Notes: a model not told the origin generated them from the letters alone. Shown: positions 1-7,637, counted from the stretch's first letter. The stretch: 24,348 bases of DNA from JAQBDA01 sp041301185 (GCA_041301185.1 JBFYSV010000242.1:1-24348); one strand, 5' to 3'. Numbers and translations are program-made.

Positions 1-131
1 GAAATCTGGCTTGTAATACCTTTAAGAACACCGCAAAAGCCTAATTTTCAGCCGATTATGCCCTCAAAACGCAATTTCGGTGCCAAAAAAGCATAAAAAT
101 CCTTATCTCAATTTGTCTGAATCACAGGAAC
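1..131. other. Left-edge intergenic sequence, no gene recognised
   Basis: This AT-rich stretch lies downstream of thrS. The first plus-strand frame is open from base 1 to a TAA at 94-96 (31 codons), but the residues match nothing I recognise and the composition looks intergenic. It could be the last codons of a gene entering from the left, but nothing supports that positively. Confidence 0.4.
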
Positions 132-164
132 GCGGGTTCGACCTCAAGAAAAGGTCGAACCCGC
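132..164 (-). terminator. Stem-loop downstream of thrS
   Basis: A perfect 13-bp inverted repeat (132-144 with 152-164, arm GCGGGTTCGACCT) encloses a 7-base loop. It begins about 30 bases after the thrS stop codon. On the minus strand it is not followed directly by a U-tract, so it is not a textbook intrinsic terminator. It may be a transcript-end or 3'-stabilising hairpin. The stem is certain; the function is inferred from its position. Confidence 0.5.
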
Positions 165-192
165 CACTGACTTGAAAGAACAACCGCTTGGC

Positions 193-1983
193 TCAGGCGC
201 CGGTTTCAGCTTCTTGCTTGAATCGGTCCAGGAAAGCCTGGATAGAAATTGGACCGGGGTTCTCGCCAGACCGCAGGCGCAACGCGACCAGACCCTGCTC
301 GGCTTCCTTGTCACCGACCACCAGCATGTAAGGGATCTTTTGGTTCTGGGCATCGCGGATCTTGGCATTCATCCGCTCGCCGCGCTCATCCACTTCCACA
401 CGCATTCCATTCGCCTTCAGCTGGTCAGCTACTTGCTGGGCATAGGGCAGGTGGCGGTCTGCAATGGGGATCAAAACCGCCTGAACTGGCGCCAGCCAGA
501 CCGGGAACGCTCCAGCAAAATGCTCTATCAACACACCCATAAAGCGCTCCATTGAGCCCAGCAAGGCGCGGTGGATCATATAGGGACGGTGTTCCAACCC
601 ATCTTCGCCGACGTAGTACATATTAAAACGCTCTGGCAGGTTGAAGTCAAACTGGATGGTGCTCAGTTGCCACTCGCGCCCCAGCGCATCCCGGACCTTG
701 ATATCAATCTTGGGTCCATAAAAGGTGGCCTCACCCTCATCGATCTGGTAAGGGACGGCAGCGCGCTCCAGTGCCTGGCGCAAGGCCTCTGTCGGGGCTT
801 CCCATTCTTCTGCCGCGCCAGCAGCCTTCTCCGGATTGCGAGTGGAGAGATACGCCTGGAAATCCTTGAATCCGAAGGCGCGCAAGATATTCAGGCTAAA
901 CTGCAAGACCCGGTCAATCTCTTCTGGCATCTGGTCTGGACGGCAGAACAGGTGGGCATCATCCTGAGTGAAGCCGCGCACCCGCAGCAAGCCGTGCAGC
1001 ACGCCGCTGCGCTCATAGCGGTAGACCGTGCCCCACTCGGCAAAGCGTAAAGGCAGGTCCCGGTAGGAGCGAATATGGCTGTTATAGATCTGGATGTGGA
1101 ATGGACAGTTCATGGGTTTCAGGTAATACTGCTGCCCTTCGATCTCCAATGGCGCGTACATATTCTCCTGGTACCATCCCAGGTGACCGCTGGTCTCCCA
1201 CAAGTGCGCCTTGCCGATATGCGGCGAGAAGACGAAATCGTACCCGCCACGCTCGTGCTCAGATCGGCAATAATCTTCTGCCAGCTTGCGCACCATGCCG
1301 CCTTTCGGGTGCCACAGGATCAGCCCGGGGCCTACCTCATCACTGATGCTGAACAGGTCGAGCTCGCGACCCAGGCGGCGATGATCCCGGCGCTTGGCCT
1401 CTTCCAGACGCCACAGGTACTCTTCTAGCTCCTGGGCATTGTTCCAGGCCGTTCCATAGATACGCTGCAGCATGGCATTCTTCTCGTCCCCCCGCCAATA
1501 AGCGCCAGCCACATTCATCAGCTTGACGGCATCCGGGTTGATCTGCTCGGTATTCTCCACGTGCGGGCCGCGGCACAGGTCGACAAAGCCGGCGTGCTTG
1601 TAGAGGGATATCTCAGGCTTCACATCCAGCGGGTTGCCATACTCGTCAAAACCACCCTGCTCAAGACCCTCGATCAGCTCTAGCTTGTAGGGTTGGTCCT
1701 GGAAGATCTGGCGCGCCTGGTCTGCCGATACCACCTCTTTGACAAACGAGTGCTTGCCAGCAATGATCTGGCGCATGCGCTTCTCGATTGCTTCCAGGTC
1801 CTCAGGAGTGAGCGAGCGCGGCAGCTCAAAGTCATAGTAGAAGCCGTCTTCCACAGGCGGGCCAATCGTGTACTTGCCCTGCGGGAACATCTCCAGCACA
1901 GCCTGCGCCATCACATGCGCGGCCGAGTGGCGGATGCGATATAACTGGCTATCCTGGTATTTTTCGGGTTGTTTTTCAGCCAT
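193..1983 (-). CDS. thrS: Threonyl-tRNA synthetase lacking the TGS domain
   Basis: Class II synthetase that charges tRNA-Thr in the cytoplasm. The protein is 596 aa. It opens almost directly with the second (editing) domain, whose HxxxH motif is at H19/H23 (HSAAH), followed by the GPHV and GAYWRGD blocks typical of ThrRS editing domains. The catalytic core has the MNCPFH zinc-site segment, motif 2 (RYERSGVLHGLLRVRGFTQD), the DDAHLF histidine and motif 3 (HRALLGSMERF). A C-terminal anticodon-binding domain begins near FPVWLAPVQ. E. coli ThrRS is about 642 aa, and the difference is the missing N-terminal TGS domain. I chose the ATG at 1981-1983 because AAGGAGG lies five to six bases upstream. 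An in-frame TTG at 1999-2001 is upstream of that Shine-Dalgarno and is therefore unlikely. Expression is probably controlled by the T-box leader just upstream. Confidence 0.97.
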   Translation of the reverse strand: MAEKQPEKYQDSQLYRIRHSAAHVMAQAVLEMFPQGKYTIGPPVEDGFYYDFELPRSLTPEDLEAIEKRMRQIIAGKHSFVKEVVSADQARQIFQDQPYKLELIEGLEQGGFDEYGNPLDVKPEISLYKHAGFVDLCRGPHVENTEQINPDAVKLMNVAGAYWRGDEKNAMLQRIYGTAWNNAQELEEYLWRLEEAKRRDHRRLGRELDLFSISDEVGPGLILWHPKGGMVRKLAEDYCRSEHERGGYDFVFSPHIGKAHLWETSGHLGWYQENMYAPLEIEGQQYYLKPMNCPFHIQIYNSHIRSYRDLPLRFAEWGTVYRYERSGVLHGLLRVRGFTQDDAHLFCRPDQMPEEIDRVLQFSLNILRAFGFKDFQAYLSTRNPEKAAGAAEEWEAPTEALRQALERAAVPYQIDEGEATFYGPKIDIKVRDALGREWQLSTIQFDFNLPERFNMYYVGEDGLEHRPYMIHRALLGSMERFMGVLIEHFAGAFPVWLAPVQAVLIPIADRHLPYAQQVADQLKANGMRVEVDERGERMNAKIRDAQNQKIPYMLVVGDKEAEQGLVALRLRSGENPGPISIQAFLDRFKQEAETGA

Positions 1984-2068
1984 TTTCGACCTCCTTCTCA
2001 ATCAATCAGCCAAATGCTCCTGCAGTTAGTGGAGCCTGTACCGAACTGCGTAACAACATTTGTACAAC

Positions 2069-2100
2069 AAAAAAAGCCCTCACCCACTGGGGCGAGAGCT
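2069..2100 (-). terminator. T-box intrinsic terminator
   Basis: On the minus strand AGCTCTCGCCC (2100-2090) pairs over 11 bp, with two G-U pairs, with GGGTGAGGGCT (2085-2075). The loop is four bases and the U-tract is at 2075-2069. The hairpin follows the T-box motif directly, as expected for the regulated terminator, and ends about 85 bases before the thrS start. Confidence 0.92.
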
Positions 2101-2327
2101 TAACTCACGCGGTTCCACCCAGATTGGCCGGAGTGTATCCAGCCATCTCTGCGACCTGGAAGGTCTCTGCACCGCTAACGGGGGGCAGCCGTTCACCTTA
2201 CTCAGCTTATTCTATCCAAGCTTTTAGGGATCATGCTCACGGGTGGTTTTCGCCACTCAGACACCGGAGGAGATTTTCAGTCACTGCTCTCCCTTCCCTG
2301 TCGGCGCTGGAACTGGTTACTCGTCCC
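2069..2327 (-). promoter_or_regulatory. T-box riboswitch controlling thrS
   Basis: Minus-strand leader between tRNA-Val and thrS. The T-box consensus GGTGGAACCGCG is at 2119-2108, where the discriminator and NCCA end of uncharged tRNA would bind, and the terminator follows immediately. The 5' side has GGGACGAGTA (from 2327), whose GGGA can pair with TCCC at 2230-2227 to close Stem I (about 2327-2227). Two overlapping-context ACC triplets (2247-2245 and 2244-2242, after GAAA) lie on the 3' side of Stem I and are candidate threonine specifiers. Known T-box logic is that uncharged tRNA stabilises the antiterminator and allows read-through into the synthetase gene. The class call is firm; the exact specifier is inferred. 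Confidence 0.93.
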
Positions 2328-2336
2328 GATCAACGC

Positions 2337-2365
2337 ATTGCACAGGAAAACCCATGCTTATTCAA
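2337..2365 (-). promoter_or_regulatory. Possible weak promoter for the thrS T-box leader
   Basis: TTGAAT (2365-2360) and TGCAAT (2342-2337) are separated by 17 bases and each matches the sigma-A consensus at four of six positions. A start about seven bases downstream would fall just before Stem I. Alternatively the leader is processed from a tRNA-Val read-through transcript, since the tRNA lies directly upstream on the same strand. Confidence 0.3.
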
Positions 2366-2366
2366 T

Positions 2367-2443
2367 TGGTGGGCGGTATAGGACTCGAACCTACGACCTT
2401 TGCGATGTCAACGCAACGCTCTAACCAACTGAGCTAACCGCCC
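2367..2443 (-). tRNA. tRNA-Val (anticodon GAC)
   Basis: Full cloverleaf on the minus strand. The acceptor stem is GGGCGGT with ACCGCCC, the D arm is GCTC/GAGC, the anticodon stem is TTGCG/CGCAA with loop TTGACAT, and the T arm is GTAGG/CCTAT around TTCGAGT. The anticodon GAC decodes GUC and GUU. Discriminator A is at 2370, and CCA is encoded at 2369-2367. Confidence 0.96.
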
Positions 2444-2461
2444 AATAAAGTTGTGTGCCGA

Positions 2462-2490
2462 ATTATACCTGCCGGGGAGCAAATTCGCAA
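2462..2490 (-). promoter_or_regulatory. Promoter of tRNA-Val
   Basis: A perfect TATAAT (2467-2462) lies 17 bases after TTGCGA (2490-2485) on the minus strand. The predicted start is about a dozen bases before the mature tRNA 5' end at 2443, a normal distance for a tRNA leader. Confidence 0.75.
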
Positions 2491-2533
2491 GGCAAGATTA
2501 ACTCCAACCGCCTACAGCTTTCCAGCCGGGCAG

Positions 2534-3292
2534 CTAATAGCTCAATTGTCCCATGAACTGTTGCAGCAACCTGGCAACCGCCTGGGGCTGCTCTTGCATC
2601 ACCATATGCCCGGCACCGGGCACTACCTCCAGGCGCGCCCCGGCGATATGGTCGAGGAGAAATTGGGCGTAGCGCAAGGGGATCATTTTGTCCATCTCGC
2701 CGCACACAACCAGCGTTGGGCAACCCACCTGGGATACCTGCTCGGAGACGTCAAAACTATCGCAGGCAAGGAAATCCCCGTGCAACACGCTGGGCCGGGT
2801 CTCGGCAAGCCGTTGGACAACCAGCTCCTTCAACCGGGGATCAGCCTGTGCGGTAAATGACCAATCCACAATCTGCTCAACAGCGTTATGGAAAGTGGTC
2901 GCGCTGGAGGTATCCTCAAGAAGCTGAGGATTGACTCGCATTTTTGCTGCGGCCCCTATCAAGCCCAGCCCGATTACCTGTTCCGGGGATTCGAGGGCCA
3001 GGCTAAGCGCGATTGCACTGCCCATCGAATAGCCCACAAACGCGCCGCGATGTAAATCAATAGCTTGCATCCAGTCCCGGACAAGCTGGGTATAGCCTGA
3101 GATGGATTGTTGGCCTCTACCTGCCGATCTCCCGTGACCAGGCATATCCAGCGCATAGACCCGGTAACCTGCCAGCCGGCGGATATCCGGCGGCCAGGTC
3201 AAATGGTTGCCTCCTGCGCCGTGTAATAAAACCAGCGGCAATTTTTCCCCTTCCTGGTACACGTGATAATAGATACTGGCTGCAACCGGCAT
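2534..3292 (-). CDS. Alpha/beta hydrolase (probable esterase or lactonase)
   Basis: 252-aa soluble alpha/beta-hydrolase of unknown substrate. The oxyanion-hole segment is LVLLHGAGGNH (about 20-30), followed by DMPGHGRS. The nucleophile elbow is GYSMG with Ser89, the likely acid is Asp201 (CGEMDKMIP), and the catalytic His is His229 (VPGAGHM). The triad spacing is normal and the gene looks intact. The overall pattern resembles the BioH / 3-oxoadipate enol-lactonase / carboxylesterase group, which cannot be resolved further by eye. The ATG at 3290-3292 has AGGAGA seven bases upstream. It starts 17 bases after the stop of the upstream histidine kinase gene, so the two are probably co-transcribed. 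tRNA-Val follows but has its own promoter. Confidence 0.9.
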   Translation of the reverse strand: MPVAASIYYHVYQEGEKLPLVLLHGAGGNHLTWPPDIRRLAGYRVYALDMPGHGRSAGRGQQSISGYTQLVRDWMQAIDLHRGAFVGYSMGSAIALSLALESPEQVIGLGLIGAAAKMRVNPQLLEDTSSATTFHNAVEQIVDWSFTAQADPRLKELVVQRLAETRPSVLHGDFLACDSFDVSEQVSQVGCPTLVVCGEMDKMIPLRYAQFLLDHIAGARLEVVPGAGHMVMQEQPQAVARLLQQFMGQLSY

Positions 3293-3309
3293 TCAATTTC
3301 TCCTGTAAT

Positions 3310-5061
3310 TTATCTCTGCCCCCGGCGGGCACGCTCAACTGCGTCTTCTGTAAGGGGGATTAGCACAGAGATCAACGACCCTTTTCCCAAAACGGACTCG
3401 ATCTTCAAGTAGCCATTGACCAGCTCGGCACGTTCGCGCATGTTGACCATGCCCAGGCTGCCCCGGCTCTCGTAATTGGTACTAACTGCCTTAGGGTCAA
3501 ATCCGACCCCGTTATCTTCGATCTCCAAAAAAACCAGGTCTTTCCCTGCCGGGCGCAGGCGCACCCAGATATGTTCCGCCTTGGCATGCTTGCGGGCATT
3601 GTTGACCGCCTCTTCGATAATATAGAAAACGACCTCCTGCTTTGCTGGCTCCAGTTTCGCCACTACCGCCTGATCTGCAGAGATGCTCACCTGCTGATTG
3701 TATGTTTCTTGCATTTTCTCCGCCATAGACTCAAGGGCCTTAACCAAGCCCTGGGTCTCCAAAACCAAAGGGCGCAAAGTGAAGAGCATATGCCGGATTT
3801 CTTTCGTAGTCCGGCGGGCAAGCTCTTCTACCTTGAAAAGTTCATCGGCAGCAGCTTTCTGGTCTCGCTCCACCAACCGGCGAGCATAATTTACCTGCAT
3901 GGCTATCGCTGCTATGGATTGGGTGGGACCGTCGTGGAGGTCGCGGGCCAGCTTGATGCGAGCTTCATCCTGGATTGCCATCATGCGTTCTTTCTCTTGC
4001 TCCAGGTCGCGGTACAGGCATGCATTTTGAATTGCAATCACCACCTGCCCGGCAATCATATCCAGTATCTCCCGCCGCTCGGGTGAGAAAAAATCGGGGT
4101 GCGGGTGACCAAACAGCAACACACCATACGTGTCTAAACCGGTGGCGAGTGGAATGCAATAAGCAGACTGGCAGGCGCGCAGCGCGACAATCCGACCCAG
4201 CTCGGGGTCTTTGGGTATTTCGCGGATCAGCCGCGCCTCGCCTCCGTCGATCACCTTCCCGAGCAAGCCATCCGTACCCGGTGAGGAGATCCGCGTATCC
4301 GCCTGAGTGAACCGGCGAGAAGACCCAACCCGCAACTCCGGGTTGCCACTCTCATTCTCAGAGTATAGCAATACCGCGCTCACCATGCGCTGCGCTTGCT
4401 CATCTCCCTCTGCAATAGCTTCTGCACTCAGGTCCAGCGCAGTTTCAAGGACTCTCTGGTAATTCAACGTCGCGCTGAGTACCGAAACAAGCTTGAAAAT
4501 TGCATTCGGCCTGTCTGGCTCGCGACGAGATTTCCTTTGCCCTGCCTGCGGCTTGCCAGTACTTTCTGGCGGAGTGTAGTCATTGAGCCGATTAGAGAGG
4601 GTTCCAAACACCAAAACTACGAACAAACAGAGCGGAACCAGGCTCACCAGAAATAACAGCGCCGACAAGATATCAACGGACAGGATGGTCAGCACACCGA
4701 CAAATAACAAACCCAGTATGGCAACGACTCCTCCCCCTGGCAGCCCAAAGAATAAAGAAGCGGACATCACCGGTAAAACGATCGCCCAACCGGCACCACC
4801 CTGGGTCGTCCCGCTCTGGTAAAAAAGCAGGCAGGCGAGGACCAGATCCACCGCAACGCTGACATAGTGCTGAAAAGGTAGCTGCCGGTCAAATATTAAC
4901 AGCAGGCTCGTACCAATATTCACGCCTGCAGCAACCAGAAATGTCAGGCTGATCGCCAGAGAAAAATCTTCGCCCATGGCAATAGCGACCGCCAGGCCAA
5001 TGATAACCAGCCAGCGCAGCGTAACAGCGATCCAATCCACAAGTCGGTCCTGGGTGCCCAT
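3310..5061 (-). CDS. Membrane sensor histidine kinase, GAF plus NarL-type (HisKA_3) kinase
   Basis: 583-aa sensor kinase. Residues about 8-175 hold five or six hydrophobic segments (for example WLVIIGLAVAIAM and LLFLVSLVPLCLFVVLVFG). A GAF domain follows at about 195-355, with its core near GVLLFGHPHPDFFS. The dimerisation/phospho-acceptor segment is LARDLHDGPTQS with His376, typical of the HisKA_3 class of NarX/DesK/LiaS kinases. The C-terminal HATPase has DNGVGFDP and GSLGMVNMRERAEL. Kinases of this class normally phosphorylate LuxR/NarL-type regulators, but none is adjacent, so the partner is unknown. The gene lies 56 bases after rdgB and 17 before the hydrolase, suggesting an operon. The ATG at 5059-5061 has no Shine-Dalgarno; a TATCAT box sits six bases upstream, so an internal leaderless start is possible. 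Confidence 0.92.
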   Translation of the reverse strand: MGTQDRLVDWIAVTLRWLVIIGLAVAIAMGEDFSLAISLTFLVAAGVNIGTSLLLIFDRQLPFQHYVSVAVDLVLACLLFYQSGTTQGGAGWAIVLPVMSASLFFGLPGGGVVAILGLLFVGVLTILSVDILSALLFLVSLVPLCLFVVLVFGTLSNRLNDYTPPESTGKPQAGQRKSRREPDRPNAIFKLVSVLSATLNYQRVLETALDLSAEAIAEGDEQAQRMVSAVLLYSENESGNPELRVGSSRRFTQADTRISSPGTDGLLGKVIDGGEARLIREIPKDPELGRIVALRACQSAYCIPLATGLDTYGVLLFGHPHPDFFSPERREILDMIAGQVVIAIQNACLYRDLEQEKERMMAIQDEARIKLARDLHDGPTQSIAAIAMQVNYARRLVERDQKAAADELFKVEELARRTTKEIRHMLFTLRPLVLETQGLVKALESMAEKMQETYNQQVSISADQAVVAKLEPAKQEVVFYIIEEAVNNARKHAKAEHIWVRLRPAGKDLVFLEIEDNGVGFDPKAVSTNYESRGSLGMVNMRERAELVNGYLKIESVLGKGSLISVLIPLTEDAVERARRGQR

Positions 5062-5117
5062 GCAATTATGATAACTGATAACGTGGCGCCGCGCTCAGCA
5101 AACTTGGGCTGGACTCT

Positions 5118-5708
5118 TTACATTTCAGTAAGCAATGGGATGGCTGCCTTGAGCGCTCGTGCACGGTGGCTGAGACGGTTTTTCTCGTCCATACTTAGCT
5201 CTGCCATTGTTCTGCCCATCTCAGGGATCAGGAAGATTGGGTCGTAGCCAAAGCCGTTCGAGCCGCGCTCCTGGGGAATGATCTCACCCTGGCAATCACC
5301 TTCCGTGAACAGGATTTCCCTTCCAGGTAATGCCAGGGCGACCGTGCAGTGAAAGTGTGCTCGCCAGGGTCGCTGCAGGCCTATTAACCGCTCCAACAAG
5401 TAAGCGCGCCGGTCAGCGTCCGAGGCGCCCGGCACGGGAGAAAAGCGCGCCGAGCGAATGCCCGGCAGCCCGCCCAGTGAATCGACTTCCAGGCCTGAAT
5501 CATCTGCCAGGGTAGCCAGACCACTGGCAGATGAAAATGCCATCGCTTTCTTGGCGGCGTTTTCCGCGTAAGTTTCACCACTTTCGTGGACATCCAGCTC
5601 CAGCCCCAGTTGTCGGGGGGTGACCAACTCCAGGTCTAATCCAGCTAGCAACGCGCCTATCTCGCCCAGCTTGCCAGGATTTCCACTGGCAATCAACAAT
5701 TTCCGCAT
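5118..5708 (-). CDS. rdgB: XTP/dITP diphosphatase (RdgB/HAM1 family)
   Basis: 196-aa house-cleaning pyrophosphatase that hydrolyses non-canonical purine nucleoside triphosphates (dITP, ITP, XTP) to monophosphates, keeping them out of DNA and RNA. The family signatures are present in order: SGNPGKLGEI at the N-terminus, ESGETYAENAAKKA, LADDSGLEVDSLGG with the catalytic acidic pair, PGIRSARF, the GSNGFGYDPIF nucleotide pocket, and the LSHRARAL C-terminal motif. The length is normal for the family (about 195-200). The ATG at 5706-5708 has only a poor Shine-Dalgarno (GAGTGA) upstream. It is the first gene of the minus-strand group leading to the histidine kinase and hydrolase, and is divergent from yceD across a 136-base AT-rich spacer. 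Confidence 0.95.
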   Translation of the reverse strand: MRKLLIASGNPGKLGEIGALLAGLDLELVTPRQLGLELDVHESGETYAENAAKKAMAFSSASGLATLADDSGLEVDSLGGLPGIRSARFSPVPGASDADRRAYLLERLIGLQRPWRAHFHCTVALALPGREILFTEGDCQGEIIPQERGSNGFGYDPIFLIPEMGRTMAELSMDEKNRLSHRARALKAAIPLLTEM

Positions 5709-5774
5709 CCGTCACTCTAATAATACATAATCTTATACAATATTATAAACAATATGCAATATTAAAAGAATCGC
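5709..5774. promoter_or_regulatory. AT-rich divergent spacer between rdgB and yceD
   Basis: Very AT-rich stretch with repeated CAATATT-like words. Minus-strand TATAAT (5741-5746 region) and TATTAT boxes precede rdgB but lack a good -35 at standard spacing, so the rdgB promoter probably lies here without a precise position. I see no clear operator. Confidence 0.35.
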
Positions 5775-5803
5775 TTGACGCTCGATTCTATCTATGCTAT
5801 AAT
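5775..5803 (+). promoter_or_regulatory. Strong promoter of the yceD-sigma factor unit
   Basis: TTGACG (5775-5780) and a perfect TATAAT (5798-5803) are 17 bases apart. The predicted start is near 5810, giving an untranslated leader of about 35 bases before the GTG of yceD. It is one of the best sigma-A-type promoters in the window. Confidence 0.82.
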
Positions 5804-5844
5804 CTCTCTACCACATTCTATCGCCATCATCGAGCTTTGCGCCA

Positions 5845-6363
5845 GTGCCCGCTTCTTACAATCCCTTCCGGCTGAATGTAGGCTTCTTAATCAACCAACC
5901 CGTCGGTTCCAGCCGGGATTTTGTTTTTGAAATCCCTAACCTCCACCTGGAACAGGATTTTGATTTTAATGATTTATCCGGTATGGCACGCTTCACCCGC
6001 ACAGCACAGGGCATTCTGGCACAGGTGCGGTTGCGAGCTACGCTGCGTACCGAATGTGTCCGCTGCTTAACGTATTTCCAGCAGCCGCTCAATACCGAAT
6101 TTACCGAATTGTACGCTTTTTCCAGAAAATCTGTCACCGAATCCGAGCTTTTATTACCTGAAGACGCCAATATCAATCTCAAGCCTCTGGTAAGGGATTA
6201 TTTACTGCTGGATATCCCTATCAAACCGTTGTGCTCAGTAGATTGCAAGGGTCTATGCCCGATCTGCGGCGAAAACCTGAACGAAAATCTCTGCAATCAC
6301 GAACCGGAAAATGTAGATCCACGCTTATCGATTCTGAAATCGCTACTAGACAAAGACAATTAA
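5845..6363 (+). CDS. yceD: YceD/DUF177 family protein (23S rRNA accumulation)
   Basis: 172-aa protein of the YceD (DUF177) family, associated in bacteria and plastids with 23S rRNA accumulation and large-subunit assembly. The central ECVRC (about residue 70) and the C-terminal cysteine cluster CSVDCKGLCPICGENLNENLC are the conserved, probably metal-binding signature, followed by the usual DPRLSILKSLL tail. The GTG at 5845-5847 is the first in-frame start after the strong promoter; I see no Shine-Dalgarno. In many bacteria the next gene is rpmF (ribosomal protein L32). Here a sigma factor follows after 58 bases and rpmF is absent. Probably co-transcribed with the sigma factor. Confidence 0.88.
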   Translation: MPASYNPFRLNVGFLINQPVGSSRDFVFEIPNLHLEQDFDFNDLSGMARFTRTAQGILAQVRLRATLRTECVRCLTYFQQPLNTEFTELYAFSRKSVTESELLLPEDANINLKPLVRDYLLLDIPIKPLCSVDCKGLCPICGENLNENLCNHEPENVDPRLSILKSLLDKDN

Positions 6364-6421
6364 TCGCTTCACAACCCATCTCAATCCTGTTGTCCAGGCC
6401 TGCGTGCCGGAAGGGAGTTGC

Positions 6422-7600
6422 ATGGTATCACCAGGAAAACCAACCCAAGATGAGGGCGTGATGCTTGAATTGCTTGAAAAGGCAGACCTCCAGGGCTACT
6501 TGACCATGGAGGATATCCTGGATGCCTCCCAGCTGTTGGACGACAATCCTGATGGAACGAAAAAAATTATCCTCTATTTGCGGCGCAAAGGTGTTGATAT
6601 CATCGAATTCGATGACGACAGCGATGACCTCGAAGCAGAACCAGATCCGGGAATAGACGAGAGCCATTATTTTGCAAGCCTCGAGAAAGTCTCTGCCAGC
6701 GATACGGTAGAGATTTATCTCAAAGAGATGTCGCGGGTACCTTTGCTGACGGTAGACGAGGAGGTCAGCCTGGCAAAACGGATCGAAAAGGGGCGTGAAG
6801 CTCAAAGCGAGCTAGACCGTCTCAACGGTCGCAAATCCAAACAACGGCGCAAAGGAATCGAAGAGGCAATCCGGGATGCTTTCCTGGCTCGCGAGCACAT
6901 CATCAAAGCCAACACTCGCCTGGTAGTCAGCATTGCCAAAAAATATAACGGCCGCGGCGTGCCCTTCCTGGACTTAATCCAGGAAGGCAACCTGGGGCTG
7001 ATGAAAGCAGTTGAAAAATACGAGTACAAGCGCGGTTTCCGTTTTTCCACCTATGCAACCTGGTGGATCCGGCAAACCATCACCCGCGCCATCGCTGATC
7101 AGGGGCGGACAATCCGCCTGCCTGTCCACATGACAGACCGGATTCGCCAGCTCTACCGCGTCTCACACGAGATGGAGCAGGTGCTGGGTCGCCCGCCCAC
7201 AGCCGATGAGCTGGCATGCGAGCTAGAAGTTGCCCCTCAAAAAGTTTCCTGGATGCTCCAGGTATCCTGGGTGCCGTTGTCTCTCGAAAGCCCGGTTGGA
7301 GACGAAGAAGATTCCGAGCTAGGCATGTTTGTGGAAGACAAAACCACTCCAACGCCTTCGCAATGCGTTTACGAAACCATGCTGCGCGAGCGCGTAGACG
7401 AGGTTCTTTCCACATTATCCCCGCGCGAAGCGCGAATCTTGCGCATGCGCTTTGGCCTGGATGATAACCAGCCCTACACCCTGGAAGAAGTCGGCGCCAA
7501 GTTCGGCCTGACCCGCGAGCGTATCCGCCAAATTGAAGGAAAGGCGCTGCGCCGCTTGCGCCATCCCTGCCAGGCGCGCCAGCTAAGGGAGTACTTGTAA
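6422..7600 (+). CDS. rpoD: RNA polymerase sigma factor, RpoD/SigA family
   Basis: 392-aa sigma-70 factor directing RNA polymerase to promoters. An N-terminal region 1.1-like part (about 1-75, ending in an acidic EFDDDSDD stretch) is followed by region 1.2 (EIYLKEMSRVPLLT). Region 2 contains the core-binding and -10 recognition segments (IQEGNLGLMKAVEKYEYKRG, FSTYATWWIRQTITRAIADQ). Region 3 follows (TDRIRQLYRVSHEMEQ), then region 4 with the -35-binding helix-turn-helix (TLEEVGAKFGLTRERIRQIE). All four regions are intact, consistent with a primary or near-primary sigma. I cannot exclude a paralogue in the genome. The ATG at 6422 has AAGGGAG six bases upstream. The earlier in-frame GTG at 6404 lies before that Shine-Dalgarno and is rejected. 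Confidence 0.93.
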   Translation: MVSPGKPTQDEGVMLELLEKADLQGYLTMEDILDASQLLDDNPDGTKKIILYLRRKGVDIIEFDDDSDDLEAEPDPGIDESHYFASLEKVSASDTVEIYLKEMSRVPLLTVDEEVSLAKRIEKGREAQSELDRLNGRKSKQRRKGIEEAIRDAFLAREHIIKANTRLVVSIAKKYNGRGVPFLDLIQEGNLGLMKAVEKYEYKRGFRFSTYATWWIRQTITRAIADQGRTIRLPVHMTDRIRQLYRVSHEMEQVLGRPPTADELACELEVAPQKVSWMLQVSWVPLSLESPVGDEEDSELGMFVEDKTTPTPSQCVYETMLRERVDEVLSTLSPREARILRMRFGLDDNQPYTLEEVGAKFGLTRERIRQIEGKALRRLRHPCQARQLREYL

Positions 7601-7608
7601 GATTTTGC

Positions 7609-7637
7609 TTGACAAAAATCTTTTGCCGGTTTAGACT
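7609..7637 (+). promoter_or_regulatory. Promoter of the metG leader
   Basis: A perfect -35 TTGACA (7609-7614), 17-base spacer and -10 TAGACT (7632-7637, four of six matches). It starts eight bases after the sigma-factor stop codon. The predicted start near 7644 gives metG a leader of roughly 235 bases holding a small ORF and two competing hairpins. Confidence 0.78.

Noticed and set aside
1984..2001. Upstream TTG start for thrS
   Set aside because: It precedes and overlaps the AAGGAGG that serves the ATG at 1983.
2124..2437. Short plus-strand open frames across the T-box leader and tRNA-Val
   Set aside because: The sequence is explained by structured RNA on the minus strand; the frames cover the tRNA itself.
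6404..6421. Upstream GTG start for the sigma factor
   Set aside because: The AAGGGAG Shine-Dalgarno for the ATG at 6422 lies inside this extension.
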